A stretch of DNA of 64,000 bases, taken from NCBI RefSeq assembly GCF_014844035.1, contig NZ_CP062159.1, positions 1,364,001 to 1,428,000 of the forward strand, in the 5' to 3' direction. The stretch is from Flavobacterium sp. MDT1-60. GTDB taxonomy: Bacteria; Bacteroidota; Bacteroidia; Flavobacteriales; Flavobacteriaceae. Under the pieces are notes generated by a model. The model searched no databases, was not told the DNA's origin, and saw only the letters and a program-made list of their open reading frames with translations. Below, piece by piece: positions 20,541 to 29,023 of the stretch. How positions within the stretch are numbered: the first letter of the stretch is position 1; every line of letters starts with the position of its first letter. Position numbers and translations under genes: made by a program.

Positions 20541-21275
20541 TTAACTTCTTTGACGAACAGTTTCATATAAGAATGCTCCGCAAGCGACAGAAACATTTAA
20601 GGAGCCTATTGTTCCAAACATTGGTAATTTTGCCTTTTCATCTACAATTTTAAGAACAGATGGGTTAATTCCTCTGTCTTCAGATCCCATGATAATTGCA
20701 ACAGGTTCATTTAGTGCTATGTCGTAAATGTTTTGATCTGTTTTTTCAGTAGCAGCAACGGTTTTTATTCCTGATCCCTGTAAATAAAATATAGCATCTT
20801 TAATGTGTTCAACTTTACAAATAGGAACATTAAATACAGCTCCGGCAGAAGTTTTTACTGTGTCTCCGTTTACAGGAGCCGAACCTGCTTTTTGAACAAT
20901 AATTCCGTTTACTCCGGTACATTCTGCAGTCCTGATAATGGCACCAAAGTTTCTGGCATCAGAAATTTGATCTAGTATTAAAAATAATGGTTTCACTCCG
21001 GATGCAATAGTTGATTCAACTAAATGTTCTAAATCGATAAAACCAATAGGGGAGATTGTTGCAACTGCACCCTGGTGATTATTTGGTGTTAAACGATTTA
21101 ATTTTTCAACAGGTACGTATGAAAAATTTATGTTGGCGCGTTTCATCACCTTCATTAAATCTTTCATTAATTCACCAGAAATCTCCTTTTGTATAAATAC
21201 TTTGTCAACTTCTTTTCCTGCCTGTATTGCTTCAATAATGGCTCTAATTCCAAATATTTGATGTTCTTTTTCCAT
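20541..21275 (-). CDS. rlmB: 23S rRNA (guanosine-2'-O-)-methyltransferase RlmB-type (SpoU/TrmH family)
   Basis: This 244-residue SPOUT-class methyltransferase uses S-adenosylmethionine to methylate a ribose 2'-OH; in E. coli RlmB acts on G2251 of 23S rRNA. An N-terminal L30e-like substrate-binding domain (IFGIRAIIEAIQAGKEVDKVFIQ) is followed by the SpoU motifs. Motif 1 is DARNFGAIIRTAE, motif 2 is IIMGSEDRGI, and motif 3 is GSLNVSVACGAFLYETVRQR. The presence of the L30e domain favours RlmB over TrmL. A -7 box ends only four bases before the ATG. Confidence 0.92.
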   Translation of the reverse strand: MEKEHQIFGIRAIIEAIQAGKEVDKVFIQKEISGELMKDLMKVMKRANINFSYVPVEKLNRLTPNNHQGAVATISPIGFIDLEHLVESTIASGVKPLFLILDQISDARNFGAIIRTAECTGVNGIIVQKAGSAPVNGDTVKTSAGAVFNVPICKVEHIKDAIFYLQGSGIKTVAATEKTDQNIYDIALNEPVAIIMGSEDRGINPSVLKIVDEKAKLPMFGTIGSLNVSVACGAFLYETVRQRS

Positions 21276-21279
21276 AGGG

Positions 21280-21287
21280 CAAATATA
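21280..21287 (-). promoter_or_regulatory. -7 box of rlmB
   Basis: On the minus strand TATATTTG is followed by CCCT and then the rlmB ATG. It is an exact TAnnTTTG match. The position predicts a leaderless or nearly leaderless transcript. No clear TTG -33 element was seen. Confidence 0.45.
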
Positions 21288-21303
21288 GGTATAATGTTTA
21301 TAT

Positions 21304-21339
21304 AAAAAAAAGCCACTCTGAGTGAACAGAGTGGCTTTT
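21304..21339 (-). terminator. Terminator after susD
   Basis: The arms AAAAGCCACTCTG (21308-21320) and CAGAGTGGCTTTT (21327-21339) surround a 6-base loop. On the minus strand an eight-T run follows. It ends the susC-susD transcript and isolates rlmB. Confidence 0.92.
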
Positions 21340-21361
21340 AGTATTTATTTTCTATTATAAA

Positions 21362-22813
21362 TTAGAATTTATCCCAGAAAAGTTTTGTTGTCAATAAATC
21401 TCCACCGATAGCTGTTGAAGCAGCTTTCCAGTTTGTACTATTTGTTTGTTGCTCAAGAACAGGGTAAGCCATTCTTACAGGAACTTTACCACCAGCATTA
21501 TTAATAGCTGTAGGAGGTGCCAATAGAACCGGGAAATCTAATCTTCTCCAGAAATTCCAAGAAGTTAACGCCTGATTATACATTGCTACCCAAGCTTGCT
21601 CTCCAATTGATTTTTTCCAATTAGTTGCATCATATGGTTTTGTTACAAGATAAGCTGTAGCTTCTGTTGCTGTACCACCCCACTCTAAAATAGAAGCAGT
21701 AACTGCTGCATTGTAAGCTACAGGTGCAGCTGCTGTATTCCAACGAGCATTTGCTTCAGCCACATAAAAAGCAACTTCTGTATAGGTTAAGATGTTTCCT
21801 GGTGTTGTTGGTGTATACGCATACTCACCAGCATGAGAAAAATCTCCAAATTCACCACCTTCACCAATTGGTAGGCCAATGTAATCGCCATCTACCGCTG
21901 TGTAGTAATCATCTATTCTTGGATCGTTACTTGCGTTCATATAATCAACTAAAGTTTTTCCACCAACAAAGTCTTCTCTACCACTTGCTTCTAAGTTTTC
22001 ATACAAAGGATTGTAATTTGGTGAAGGAGCCAAATATGGAAATTGCCCATTGTTAGCAGGTGATGTCATTACTCCGGTTGCAATAGCTGAAAGTGCTGTA
22101 GTTTGTGCTAAAGCTGGGTTTGAATCTGCGATTCCTATTGCCAGCTTTAATTTTAAAGAGTTAGCAAATATACGCCATGCAACTGGATCGCCTCCATATA
22201 GCTTATCGCCATCAGAAAATGTTGGAAAACTGTTTGCAGTACCACTAGTTAAAGCAGTAATATCAGCATTGATTCTTGTGATCAGATCTGAGTAAATAGT
22301 TGCTCCATCATCATATGCAGGTAATGGGTAAGCAACAAGGTTTGCAGCTTGAGTGTAAGGGATATTACCAAAAGTATCTACTAAAAGTTGATACGTATAT
22401 ACTTGCATAATATCAATTATAGCTAATTGAGTCTTTTTGTTTGCTGGCCAATCAGCTAATTCAGTAGGTGTTGGTTCGTAAACATTGATGATTTCTTTTG
22501 CTTTACCAAGATTGTTCAGGACATTTACATAATTGTCTGTATATATTTGGTTTGAAACATTACGGTTTGTAAAGTCATAATTACTTTCATTTACATAAGT
22601 TGTCTCTTGCCAATACTGCATCGTCAGTCTAAAGTTGTTTTCGTTTACACTTGGTGTGTTAACGTAATCACTTAATTCTTTTTGAGCATAAGTAATTAGC
22701 GATCCTGGAACAGTACTATAGGCACTATTTGGATCTGTATTTGCATCTTCATTAACACAAGCCGTCAATGACAGGCCAATTGTTAATATTGCTATTATTT
22801 TTTTCATTTTCAT
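21362..22813 (-). CDS. SusD/RagB-like outer-membrane lipoprotein
   Basis: This 483-residue surface lipoprotein acts as a ligand-binding lid on its SusC partner. A lipoprotein signal (MKMKKIIAILTIGLSLTAC) places the lipidated Cys at residue 19. The helical N-terminal region and later text (YQLLVDTFGNIPYTQA, PVAWRIFANSLKLKLAIGIAD, EVAFYVAEANARW, EQAWVAMYNQALTSWNFWRRLD) match the SusD-like branch. It starts five bases after susC and ends at a strong terminator. No glycoside hydrolase, regulator or sensor lies nearby, so the ligand (glycan or peptide) cannot be inferred. Confidence 0.93.
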   Translation of the reverse strand: MKMKKIIAILTIGLSLTACVNEDANTDPNSAYSTVPGSLITYAQKELSDYVNTPSVNENNFRLTMQYWQETTYVNESNYDFTNRNVSNQIYTDNYVNVLNNLGKAKEIINVYEPTPTELADWPANKKTQLAIIDIMQVYTYQLLVDTFGNIPYTQAANLVAYPLPAYDDGATIYSDLITRINADITALTSGTANSFPTFSDGDKLYGGDPVAWRIFANSLKLKLAIGIADSNPALAQTTALSAIATGVMTSPANNGQFPYLAPSPNYNPLYENLEASGREDFVGGKTLVDYMNASNDPRIDDYYTAVDGDYIGLPIGEGGEFGDFSHAGEYAYTPTTPGNILTYTEVAFYVAEANARWNTAAAPVAYNAAVTASILEWGGTATEATAYLVTKPYDATNWKKSIGEQAWVAMYNQALTSWNFWRRLDFPVLLAPPTAINNAGGKVPVRMAYPVLEQQTNSTNWKAASTAIGGDLLTTKLFWDKF

Positions 22814-22818
22814 TTTTT

Positions 22819-25800
22819 TTAAAAATTAACTTTGACATTAAAAGAAATATTTCTAGTTGTCGGCATAGGCCCAGATTGGTATCCTTGTGTGTTACCTGAG
22901 GACAATCCGGCTTCTGGATCAGAATAAGGTAAGCTTTTGTCAATTATCCAAAGATTATTACCTATTACGCTAAATGAAGCTCCCTTAAGAGAATTTCCTA
23001 AAATGCTTGAAGGAAGATTATAAGTTAATACAACCTCTCTTAATTTTACAAATCCAGCATCGTAAACGAATGCAGCTGCAGGTGGGTCTGTACCAAAAAC
23101 CTGGCTAGATTGAGATCTGTCCAATCTTGTTGTATTATTTACATATTGTGGTTGACCATTTGTTGGTGTATATGCAGGGTTTGCCATAACACCTTGTAGA
23201 ATTTCACCACCACCATTAGCTAATGTATTTCTAATTGGATTTCCTAAGTCATTATTTCCAACTGAATTAGCGTAGATACCTGTTCCGTATCCGTAGTATT
23301 GATCAAGTGAGAAAACACTTCCTCCTTTTTTCACGTCAATTAAGAAACTAAAAGAAAGATTTTTATAATTGAATTTGTTGTTAATACCACCAATCCATTC
23401 AGCTTGATATGTTCCTAATTTGTTATCAGTAGTTGTAGAAACTTCGTATGCACCGTTAGCTCCAATAATTCTATTTCCAGCTTCGTCTAATACATATGTT
23501 GTTCCCCAAATTTGTCCATAATCTTGGTTAAGAGGAGCATTGATACTGATACCTCCTTGAAGAGAGTTAATGTTGATGTTTTCAATACCAGGGGCTAGTT
23601 CTGTAACTTTAGTGTTAGGATTAGACCAGTTTACGCTTACGTCCCAAGAGAAATTTTCTGTTTTAACTGGAGTTCCAGTAAGTGTAACCTCAAATCCTTT
23701 TGTTGTTAATGTACCAGCATTGATAGTGTTGAATGCTGATCCGGTAGATGTTGATACTGGTAATGGTAAGATTTGATCATATGCTTTGTTTTGGAACCAA
23801 GCCACATCAAATCCAAGTCTGTTATTTGCAAATTGCATATTCAAACCTAATTCGACGTTGTCTAATTGTTGTGGTTTTAAATTTGCATTTTTTGCAGTTG
23901 TGTTGTATGAATAAACTGGAGTTCCAAATGGGTTTCTTGCAGTGTAAGAATTCAATAATTGGTTAGGATCTGTATCAGAACCTACTTGAGCATAAGCAGC
24001 TCTAAATTTACCAAAGTTGATGAATTCAACATCTTTTAACCAGTTTGAGAAAACAACAGTTCCTGATACTGCAGAATACCAATATGCATTGTTATCTTGA
24101 GGTAGAGCAGAAGATTGATCTCTTCTTACAGAACCTTCTAAGTAGTAAGTTCCTTTGTAGCCTAATGTTGCTTGTGCAAATAAACCTAATACTTCTTTTC
24201 TTGTATCTATAATTCTAGGTAGAGCCGGAGCTGAAACAGAGTTAGAAATTGTATATAATCCAGGAATGTATAGTCCTCCTGATGTCATTTGTTGATTACT
24301 GAATCTACTTTGTACGTTGTAGTTAGTACCAAGAAGTACATTCAGATTTAAATCTTCAGTTAAGTCTTTTTTGTAAGTTGCAAGGAAATCATAGTTTTGC
24401 TCACTAAAATTGTAAAGATCTAAAGCATAACCTGATGGTTGCGCTGGTAAGTTTTGAAGATTTGAATTAGATCCAAGAGTTGCAGGAGTTGAACCTGCAG
24501 CGATTCTGTCTTCAGTTTTTAAATTGAATCCATCAGTACCTAATCTACCAGTAAAGCTTAAATTTTTATTTACATCGTAAGTTATACTTGCATTGGCAGC
24601 AACTCTTTGTCTGCTATCATTATTGTAGTTTTCGTATCTTTGGAAGTAAGGATTATCCCAATAAGCAGGAGTGATATCTGCAGCATTTTTAATATTCCAT
24701 GTGTAGTTTTGGCGACTCATTTCATAAAGACTTCTTTGTTCTTTTAAATCAACATTTGTAGCCCACCATTGTCTAAAACCAGCGATTTGGTTTCCTCCAT
24801 ATCCAGTTGTATTTCTGTTTCTTGTATTTTGTGATACATAAGTTGCATTGAAAGTTGAACTTAACTTATCATTGAATTTGTAAGTAGCACTAGCATTGAA
24901 ATTATTTTTGCTTAATAAAGAATTTGGTAAAATATCGCTACTGTTTGTGTTAGCGTAAGTTAATCTGTATGTAGCTTTTTCAGTACCACCGTTTAATGAA
25001 ATGTTGTTAACAGTTGACGTTGCAGTATCAAAAAATTCTATTGGACCATTTTTTGCAACTTCCCATGTGGTTTTTTGACCATACGTAGGTGATCCAGGAA
25101 TAAATGCATCATATTGCCAAACTTGAGAACCATCATACTTAGGGCCGTAAGAAGCATCATCTCCGGATCTAGATCTTGGCTCACCATTGTAAGTTGAAAA
25201 TCTTTGTCCGAAATATCCTTGACCATATTCAGTTTGATATTTTGGGAACGTAGTTTTGTCTACAGTAGACATAGTGTAAGATGAAGAAAATTCAACTGAT
25301 AAATCAGTTCTTGATTTTCCTTTTTTAGTAGTAATGATGATCGCACCATTTTGTGCTCTTGATCCATAAAGTGCAGTTGCAGCAGCACCTTTAAGTACGT
25401 TGATTTCAGCGATATTATTTGGGTTGATATCTGATGCAGCATTACCATAATCGTATCCACCTCTACCACTTTTTTGGTCAAGACTATTTACGTTGTTGTT
25501 CAAAATTGGAACACCGTCAACTACAAATAAAGCCTGATTATCTCCTAAAAGTGATTTGAAACCTCTAAGAACAACGTTCGTAGATCCTCCAAAGTTTGTA
25601 CCCTGAGTTACGCTAAGACCAGCAACTTTTCCTGACAAGTTGTTTACAAAGTTTCCTGTAGGAACTGTTGATACTTGTTCAGCTGATACTGATTGAGCAG
25701 AATAACCAAGAGATTTTTTTTCTCTTTTAATACCTAAAGCTGTTGTTACGACAACACTTTCAAGTTGTTGTGCATCTCCAAGTAACTTTACGTTTATTGT

Positions 25801-26064
25801 AGATGAACTTGCAGCTATTTCCTGAGATTTCATCCCAATGTAGCTAAATACCAATACTTGGCTTGTGGATGCTTTGATAGAAAATTTACCATCAAAATCA
25901 GTTTGTGTTCCAGATTTTGTCCCTTTCACTAACACACTTACACCTGGTAAAGGCATACCTGTATTATCGGTTACAATTCCTGAAACAGCTCTTTCTTGCG
26001 CAAAAGTTAGTTGCGCCACTAGTACTAATAATAGCACTAAGAATCCATTGAACTTTAGTTTCAT
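22819..26064 (-). CDS. SusC/RagA-family TonB-linked outer-membrane transporter
   Basis: This 1081-residue TonB-dependent importer starts with a signal peptide (MKLKFNGFLVLLLVLVAQLTFAQ). A carboxypeptidase-regulatory-like domain follows (about 25-105, SGIVTDNTGMPLPGVSVLVKG). Next comes the plug (about 115-230), with the SusC signature region ALFVVDGVPI and [19 protein letters not shown]. The rest is the beta barrel ending in FNVKVNF. With the SusD five bases downstream it forms a two-gene import unit energised by TonB-ExbBD. The substrate is unknown because no degradative enzyme accompanies it. Confidence 0.96.
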   Translation of the reverse strand: MKLKFNGFLVLLLVLVAQLTFAQERAVSGIVTDNTGMPLPGVSVLVKGTKSGTQTDFDGKFSIKASTSQVLVFSYIGMKSQEIAASSSTINVKLLGDAQQLESVVVTTALGIKREKKSLGYSAQSVSAEQVSTVPTGNFVNNLSGKVAGLSVTQGTNFGGSTNVVLRGFKSLLGDNQALFVVDGVPILNNNVNSLDQKSGRGGYDYGNAASDINPNNIAEINVLKGAAATALYGSRAQNGAIIITTKKGKSRTDLSVEFSSSYTMSTVDKTTFPKYQTEYGQGYFGQRFSTYNGEPRSRSGDDASYGPKYDGSQVWQYDAFIPGSPTYGQKTTWEVAKNGPIEFFDTATSTVNNISLNGGTEKATYRLTYANTNSSDILPNSLLSKNNFNASATYKFNDKLSSTFNATYVSQNTRNRNTTGYGGNQIAGFRQWWATNVDLKEQRSLYEMSRQNYTWNIKNAADITPAYWDNPYFQRYENYNNDSRQRVAANASITYDVNKNLSFTGRLGTDGFNLKTEDRIAAGSTPATLGSNSNLQNLPAQPSGYALDLYNFSEQNYDFLATYKKDLTEDLNLNVLLGTNYNVQSRFSNQQMTSGGLYIPGLYTISNSVSAPALPRIIDTRKEVLGLFAQATLGYKGTYYLEGSVRRDQSSALPQDNNAYWYSAVSGTVVFSNWLKDVEFINFGKFRAAYAQVGSDTDPNQLLNSYTARNPFGTPVYSYNTTAKNANLKPQQLDNVELGLNMQFANNRLGFDVAWFQNKAYDQILPLPVSTSTGSAFNTINAGTLTTKGFEVTLTGTPVKTENFSWDVSVNWSNPNTKVTELAPGIENININSLQGGISINAPLNQDYGQIWGTTYVLDEAGNRIIGANGAYEVSTTTDNKLGTYQAEWIGGINNKFNYKNLSFSFLIDVKKGGSVFSLDQYYGYGTGIYANSVGNNDLGNPIRNTLANGGGEILQGVMANPAYTPTNGQPQYVNNTTRLDRSQSSQVFGTDPPAAAFVYDAGFVKLREVVLTYNLPSSILGNSLKGASFSVIGNNLWIIDKSLPYSDPEAGLSSGNTQGYQSGPMPTTRNISFNVKVNF

Positions 26065-26149
26065 TTTTAAATATTTTGAATTAGTATCGCAAAACTCTTA
26101 ATAATTTGTTAACTATCCTAATATTAATTTAAACTTTTTTCGGTTACTG

Positions 26150-27865
26150 CTAAAATTTAACATTATAACATATGTTTATGATAGTGTTATATAATTGTAT
26201 TTCCTGCACGTTTTGCGTCCCATTTGTAAGGCTAATCTTAAGTAATCCATTTGGTGTTTGAATCAAGGTGCCAATTCCTAATCCTATTAATTTTTTTATT
26301 TTGTTTGAGTTGGTTTTGTTTGTTAAGTCTTGGTAAAGACCGTAATCAGTTATAGTGTTAACATAAATGTTTTTTGAAAATTTATATCTGTACTCTGTAA
26401 GAATTAAAGAATTAAAGTTAGATTGTAAGCTGTTTTCTAAAAAGCCTCGTATTGAATTGATTCCTCCAAAACGAAATAATTCATTAGAAATGTAATTTTT
26501 ACTGTTAAGATAAAAATTTTGTGAATTTATGTTAATGAAATTCTTTTCATTTAACTCAAAATTATAGGACACATTTAAGTTGGTGTAAAATTGTTGACTG
26601 CTTCCTGCTGTTGCGGGGTCGTTGTTGGTGTCTCTTTTTCCGTATCCAATTATCCAGTTTATATTTGCTTTTTTTGGAATAAGATTGTTTAAATGATCTG
26701 TTTTTTTTAATTCATAACTTGATGTGATATAGGAGTTTTTGAAGTCACTAATTGTTGAGTTGTTTGTGTTTTGAATATCACTGGATTCTGTTGCTTGATA
26801 TCCAAGATAAATTTTTGAATTGTAATTGATATAATAACCCAGATCAAATGCGGTTTTTGTGTTTTGAAAAGTGCTGTCTTGTTTGAAGATGTTCAATTGG
26901 GCTTTCAAGCCTAATGAAGACTTAAAGATATATGGAATTTCTAGTTTGGTATTAAAAGTTTTTTGTTGATTACCGTCGCTTTTCCAGTATAATGAAAATT
27001 GTTCACCTGCATGAAGAGTGTTTGATAGTGATATGTCAAGGTATCCGTTTAGATTTGCTTTTTTTTCTTTGTCGTTTGAAAAACCTATATATCCATCAAA
27101 AGTATTTGCTTTTCTTTTTTCGAGGTAGATGTAAATTTTAGTCGAATCGTTTGTGAATAATATTTCAGGATATTTTGTTTGACTTACAAATTCATAACTA
27201 TTGATTTCGTTGTAAAGTTGTTTGGTGATTTCCTGATTGAAAGTTTTTTGTAGATATTTTTTATTAAGTTGTTTTAGATGTCCTTTTGGGAATTGAGCCT
27301 TCTCGTTGTTATTTGTGTAATTCAGAATAATCGAATTTACTTGCCTTTTTTTTTCGGATTTAAAATTAAGGCTTGCGAAAATTACCAAATTCTCTCTTCG
27401 TATATTTTCAAGTTTTATTTTGCTTAAGGCGAAACCTTGTTTTTCAGCTTCAATTATCTTTTGATTTAGATAGTTTTCTGTTTCTTCATAAGGTAAAATC
27501 AAGGTGTCGTTATTTGTTTCTGATGAATTAAAAAAAAGATTATTTCTACCTATATATATATGTATCTTTTTTGTTCTTGTTTTTAGTGATATAATACTGA
27601 GGTATGAACTGTCGTTTACCTTGTTTGTTTCTAGTATTTTGTTGTCTAAATACCCTTTTTTTGACAGCTTGTTGGAAGTGTTGTTTATCTCGTCATATAA
27701 AGATTTTAAATTTAGATGGTTTGGCGAATAATTTAATGAATCAATAATTTGATCTTCCTTGTTGTTTGTTCCCTTTATTTTTAAATAAAAATTTTGGGCA
27801 TAACAACTAAGACATGAGGTTAAAAAAAATATGTATAATAACTGTTTCAAATGCAATTGTTTCAT
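26150..27865 (-). CDS. Omp85/BamA-like outer-membrane protein with POTRA-like N-terminus
   Basis: This 571-residue protein has a signal peptide (MKQLHLKQLLYIFFLTSCLSCYAQ). An N-terminal half (about 25-260) reads like POTRA-type alpha/beta repeats, for example LKSLYDEINNTSNKLSKKGYLDNKI and ENYLNQKIIEAEKQGFALSKIKLENI. The C-terminal barrel contains FRFGGINSIRGFLENSL, the conserved [VI]RGF/Y signature of the Omp85 superfamily, and ends in NICYNVKF. It is shorter than BamA, and essential BamA is normally encoded elsewhere with other genes. A TamA-like or lineage-specific role is likely but unproven. It is divergent from rpsL. Confidence 0.82.
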   Translation of the reverse strand: MKQLHLKQLLYIFFLTSCLSCYAQNFYLKIKGTNNKEDQIIDSLNYSPNHLNLKSLYDEINNTSNKLSKKGYLDNKILETNKVNDSSYLSIISLKTRTKKIHIYIGRNNLFFNSSETNNDTLILPYEETENYLNQKIIEAEKQGFALSKIKLENIRRENLVIFASLNFKSEKKRQVNSIILNYTNNNEKAQFPKGHLKQLNKKYLQKTFNQEITKQLYNEINSYEFVSQTKYPEILFTNDSTKIYIYLEKRKANTFDGYIGFSNDKEKKANLNGYLDISLSNTLHAGEQFSLYWKSDGNQQKTFNTKLEIPYIFKSSLGLKAQLNIFKQDSTFQNTKTAFDLGYYINYNSKIYLGYQATESSDIQNTNNSTISDFKNSYITSSYELKKTDHLNNLIPKKANINWIIGYGKRDTNNDPATAGSSQQFYTNLNVSYNFELNEKNFININSQNFYLNSKNYISNELFRFGGINSIRGFLENSLQSNFNSLILTEYRYKFSKNIYVNTITDYGLYQDLTNKTNSNKIKKLIGLGIGTLIQTPNGLLKISLTNGTQNVQEIQLYNTIINICYNVKF

Positions 27866-27950
27866 TTATTAAAAAGTATTGCAAATATCAATTGTTTGTT
27901 TGTAAAAACATAGTCTTAAATAATGTTATTGAAAATTAATGGATTAACGT

Positions 27951-27980
27951 TTGTATAGTGAAAAATATTTTATACATTTG
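27951..27980 (+). promoter_or_regulatory. Promoter of the str operon (rpsL)
   Basis: TTG at 27951-27953 and TACATTTG at 27973-27980 are separated by 19 bases. This is a full match to the Bacteroidota -33/-7 promoter. Transcription would start about 27985-27988 and give a leader of roughly 50 bases before the rpsL ATG at 28035. Confidence 0.75.
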
Positions 27981-28034
27981 CAACCCCGTAAAAAGCGGGA
28001 ATTTAATATACATAATAAATTTTTAGTATTAATT

Positions 28035-28419
28035 ATGCCAACAATTCAACAATTAGTAAGAACAGGAAGAACTCAGATAACTAAGAAGAGTAAATCGGTT
28101 GCTTTAGATTCTTGTCCTCAAAGAAGAGGGGTTTGTACGCGTGTTTACACTACTACACCAAAAAAAACCAAACTCTGCAATGCGTAAAGTTGCGCGTGTA
28201 CGTTTGACAAATGGTAATGAGGTGAATGCTTACATCCCTGGAGAAGGACACAATTTACAAGAGCACTCGATAGTATTAGTTAGAGGTGGAAGGGTAAAAG
28301 ATTTACCAGGTGTTAGATATCATATCGTTCGTGGAGCGCTTGACACGTCAGGAGTTGCAGGAAGAACGCAAAGAAGATCTAAGTACGGTGCTAAACGCCC
28401 AAAAGAAGCAAAAAAGTAA
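28035..28419 (+). CDS. rpsL: 30S ribosomal protein S12 (reading frame broken by one extra A)
   Basis: S12 sits at the decoding centre and affects accuracy and streptomycin response. The ATG at 28035 opens [12 protein letters not shown] and runs correctly to VYTTTPKK. There an 8-A run at 28160-28167 holds one base too many. The upstream frame then reads TKLCNA and stops, while the family sequence [16 protein letters not shown] continues in the next frame to 28419. Removing one A restores a normal 127-residue protein with [16 protein letters not shown] and [13 protein letters not shown]. The run encodes the Lys pair that includes the classical streptomycin-resistance position. S12 is essential, so a sequencing error is most likely. 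Confidence 0.93.
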
Positions 28420-28427
28420 TTTAAAAC

Positions 28428-28518
28428 GTTAAGAGTTGGAGGTTAGGAGTTAAGCGTTGGGGATTGAAATTTAAATTGAAATCTGTAACAAATAACATTT
28501 AACGGATAACCTATAACT
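28428..28518. repeat. Long heptanucleotide-periodic spacer between rpsL and rpsG
   Basis: Thirteen consecutive 7-base units can be read: GTTAAGA, GTTGGAG, GTTAGGA, GTTAAGC, GTTGGGG, ATTGAAA, TTTAAAT, TGAAATC, TGTAACA, AATAACA, TTTAACG, GATAACC, TATAACT. The first five share GTT in the first three places. Five of the last six units share AAC at places 4-6 (TGTAACA, AATAACA, TTTAACG, GATAACC, TATAACT). No open reading frame, promoter or terminator is evident inside. Confidence 0.65.
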
Positions 28519-28536
28519 TTTTATTAAAAAAAAGAC

Positions 28537-29013
28537 ATGAGAAAAAGAGCGGCAAAGAAAAGACCACTTTTACCAGATCCTAGGTTTAACGACCAATTGG
28601 TAACACGTTTTGTGAACAACTTAATGTGGGATGGTAAGAAATCTACAGCTTTCAAAGTATTTTATGATGCAATTGACATCATTGAGTCTAAGAAGCAGGA
28701 TTCAGAGAAATCTTCATTAGAAATTTGGAAAGATGCTTTAACAAACGTTATGCCTCACGTAGAAGTACGTAGTCGTAGAGTTGGTGGAGCTACATTTCAA
28801 ATTCCAATGCAAATTAGACCAGACAGAAAAATTTCTATGGCAATGAAGTGGTTAATACTTTATTCTAGAAGAAGAAATGAAAAATCTATGGCACAGCGTT
28901 TAGCGTCAGAATGTTTAGCAGCTGCTAAAGAAGAAGGTGCTGCGGTTAAGAAAAGAATGGATACTCACAAGATGGCAGAAGCTAATAAAGCTTTCTCTCA
29001 CTTTAGATTTTAA
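28537..29013 (+). CDS. rpsG: 30S ribosomal protein S7
   Basis: S7 nucleates assembly of the 30S head and contacts the E- and P-site region; in E. coli it also represses its own operon. The 158-residue protein shows the family start MRKRAAKKRPLLPDPRFND, the central VEVRSRRVGGATFQIPMQI and the C-terminal HKMAEANKAFSHFRF. It lies between rpsL (117-base spacer of heptamer repeats) and fusA (10-base gap) in the str operon. Confidence 0.98.
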   Translation: MRKRAAKKRPLLPDPRFNDQLVTRFVNNLMWDGKKSTAFKVFYDAIDIIESKKQDSEKSSLEIWKDALTNVMPHVEVRSRRVGGATFQIPMQIRPDRKISMAMKWLILYSRRRNEKSMAQRLASECLAAAKEEGAAVKKRMDTHKMAEANKAFSHFRF

Positions 29014-29023
29014 TTCGTAAGAA

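Noticed and set aside
21362..26064. A complete polysaccharide utilization locus
   Set aside because: Only susC and susD are present; no glycoside hydrolase, lyase, sensor or sigma/anti-sigma gene is nearby.
27951..28034. N-terminal extension of rpsL from a TTG at 27951
   Set aside because: The TTG is the -33 promoter element, and the added residues are unlike S12. The ATG at 28035 gives the standard start.
28141..28419. A separate 92-residue gene starting inside rpsL
   Set aside because: Its product is the C-terminal part of S12 in the frame created by the extra A; the start codon is not a real initiation site.
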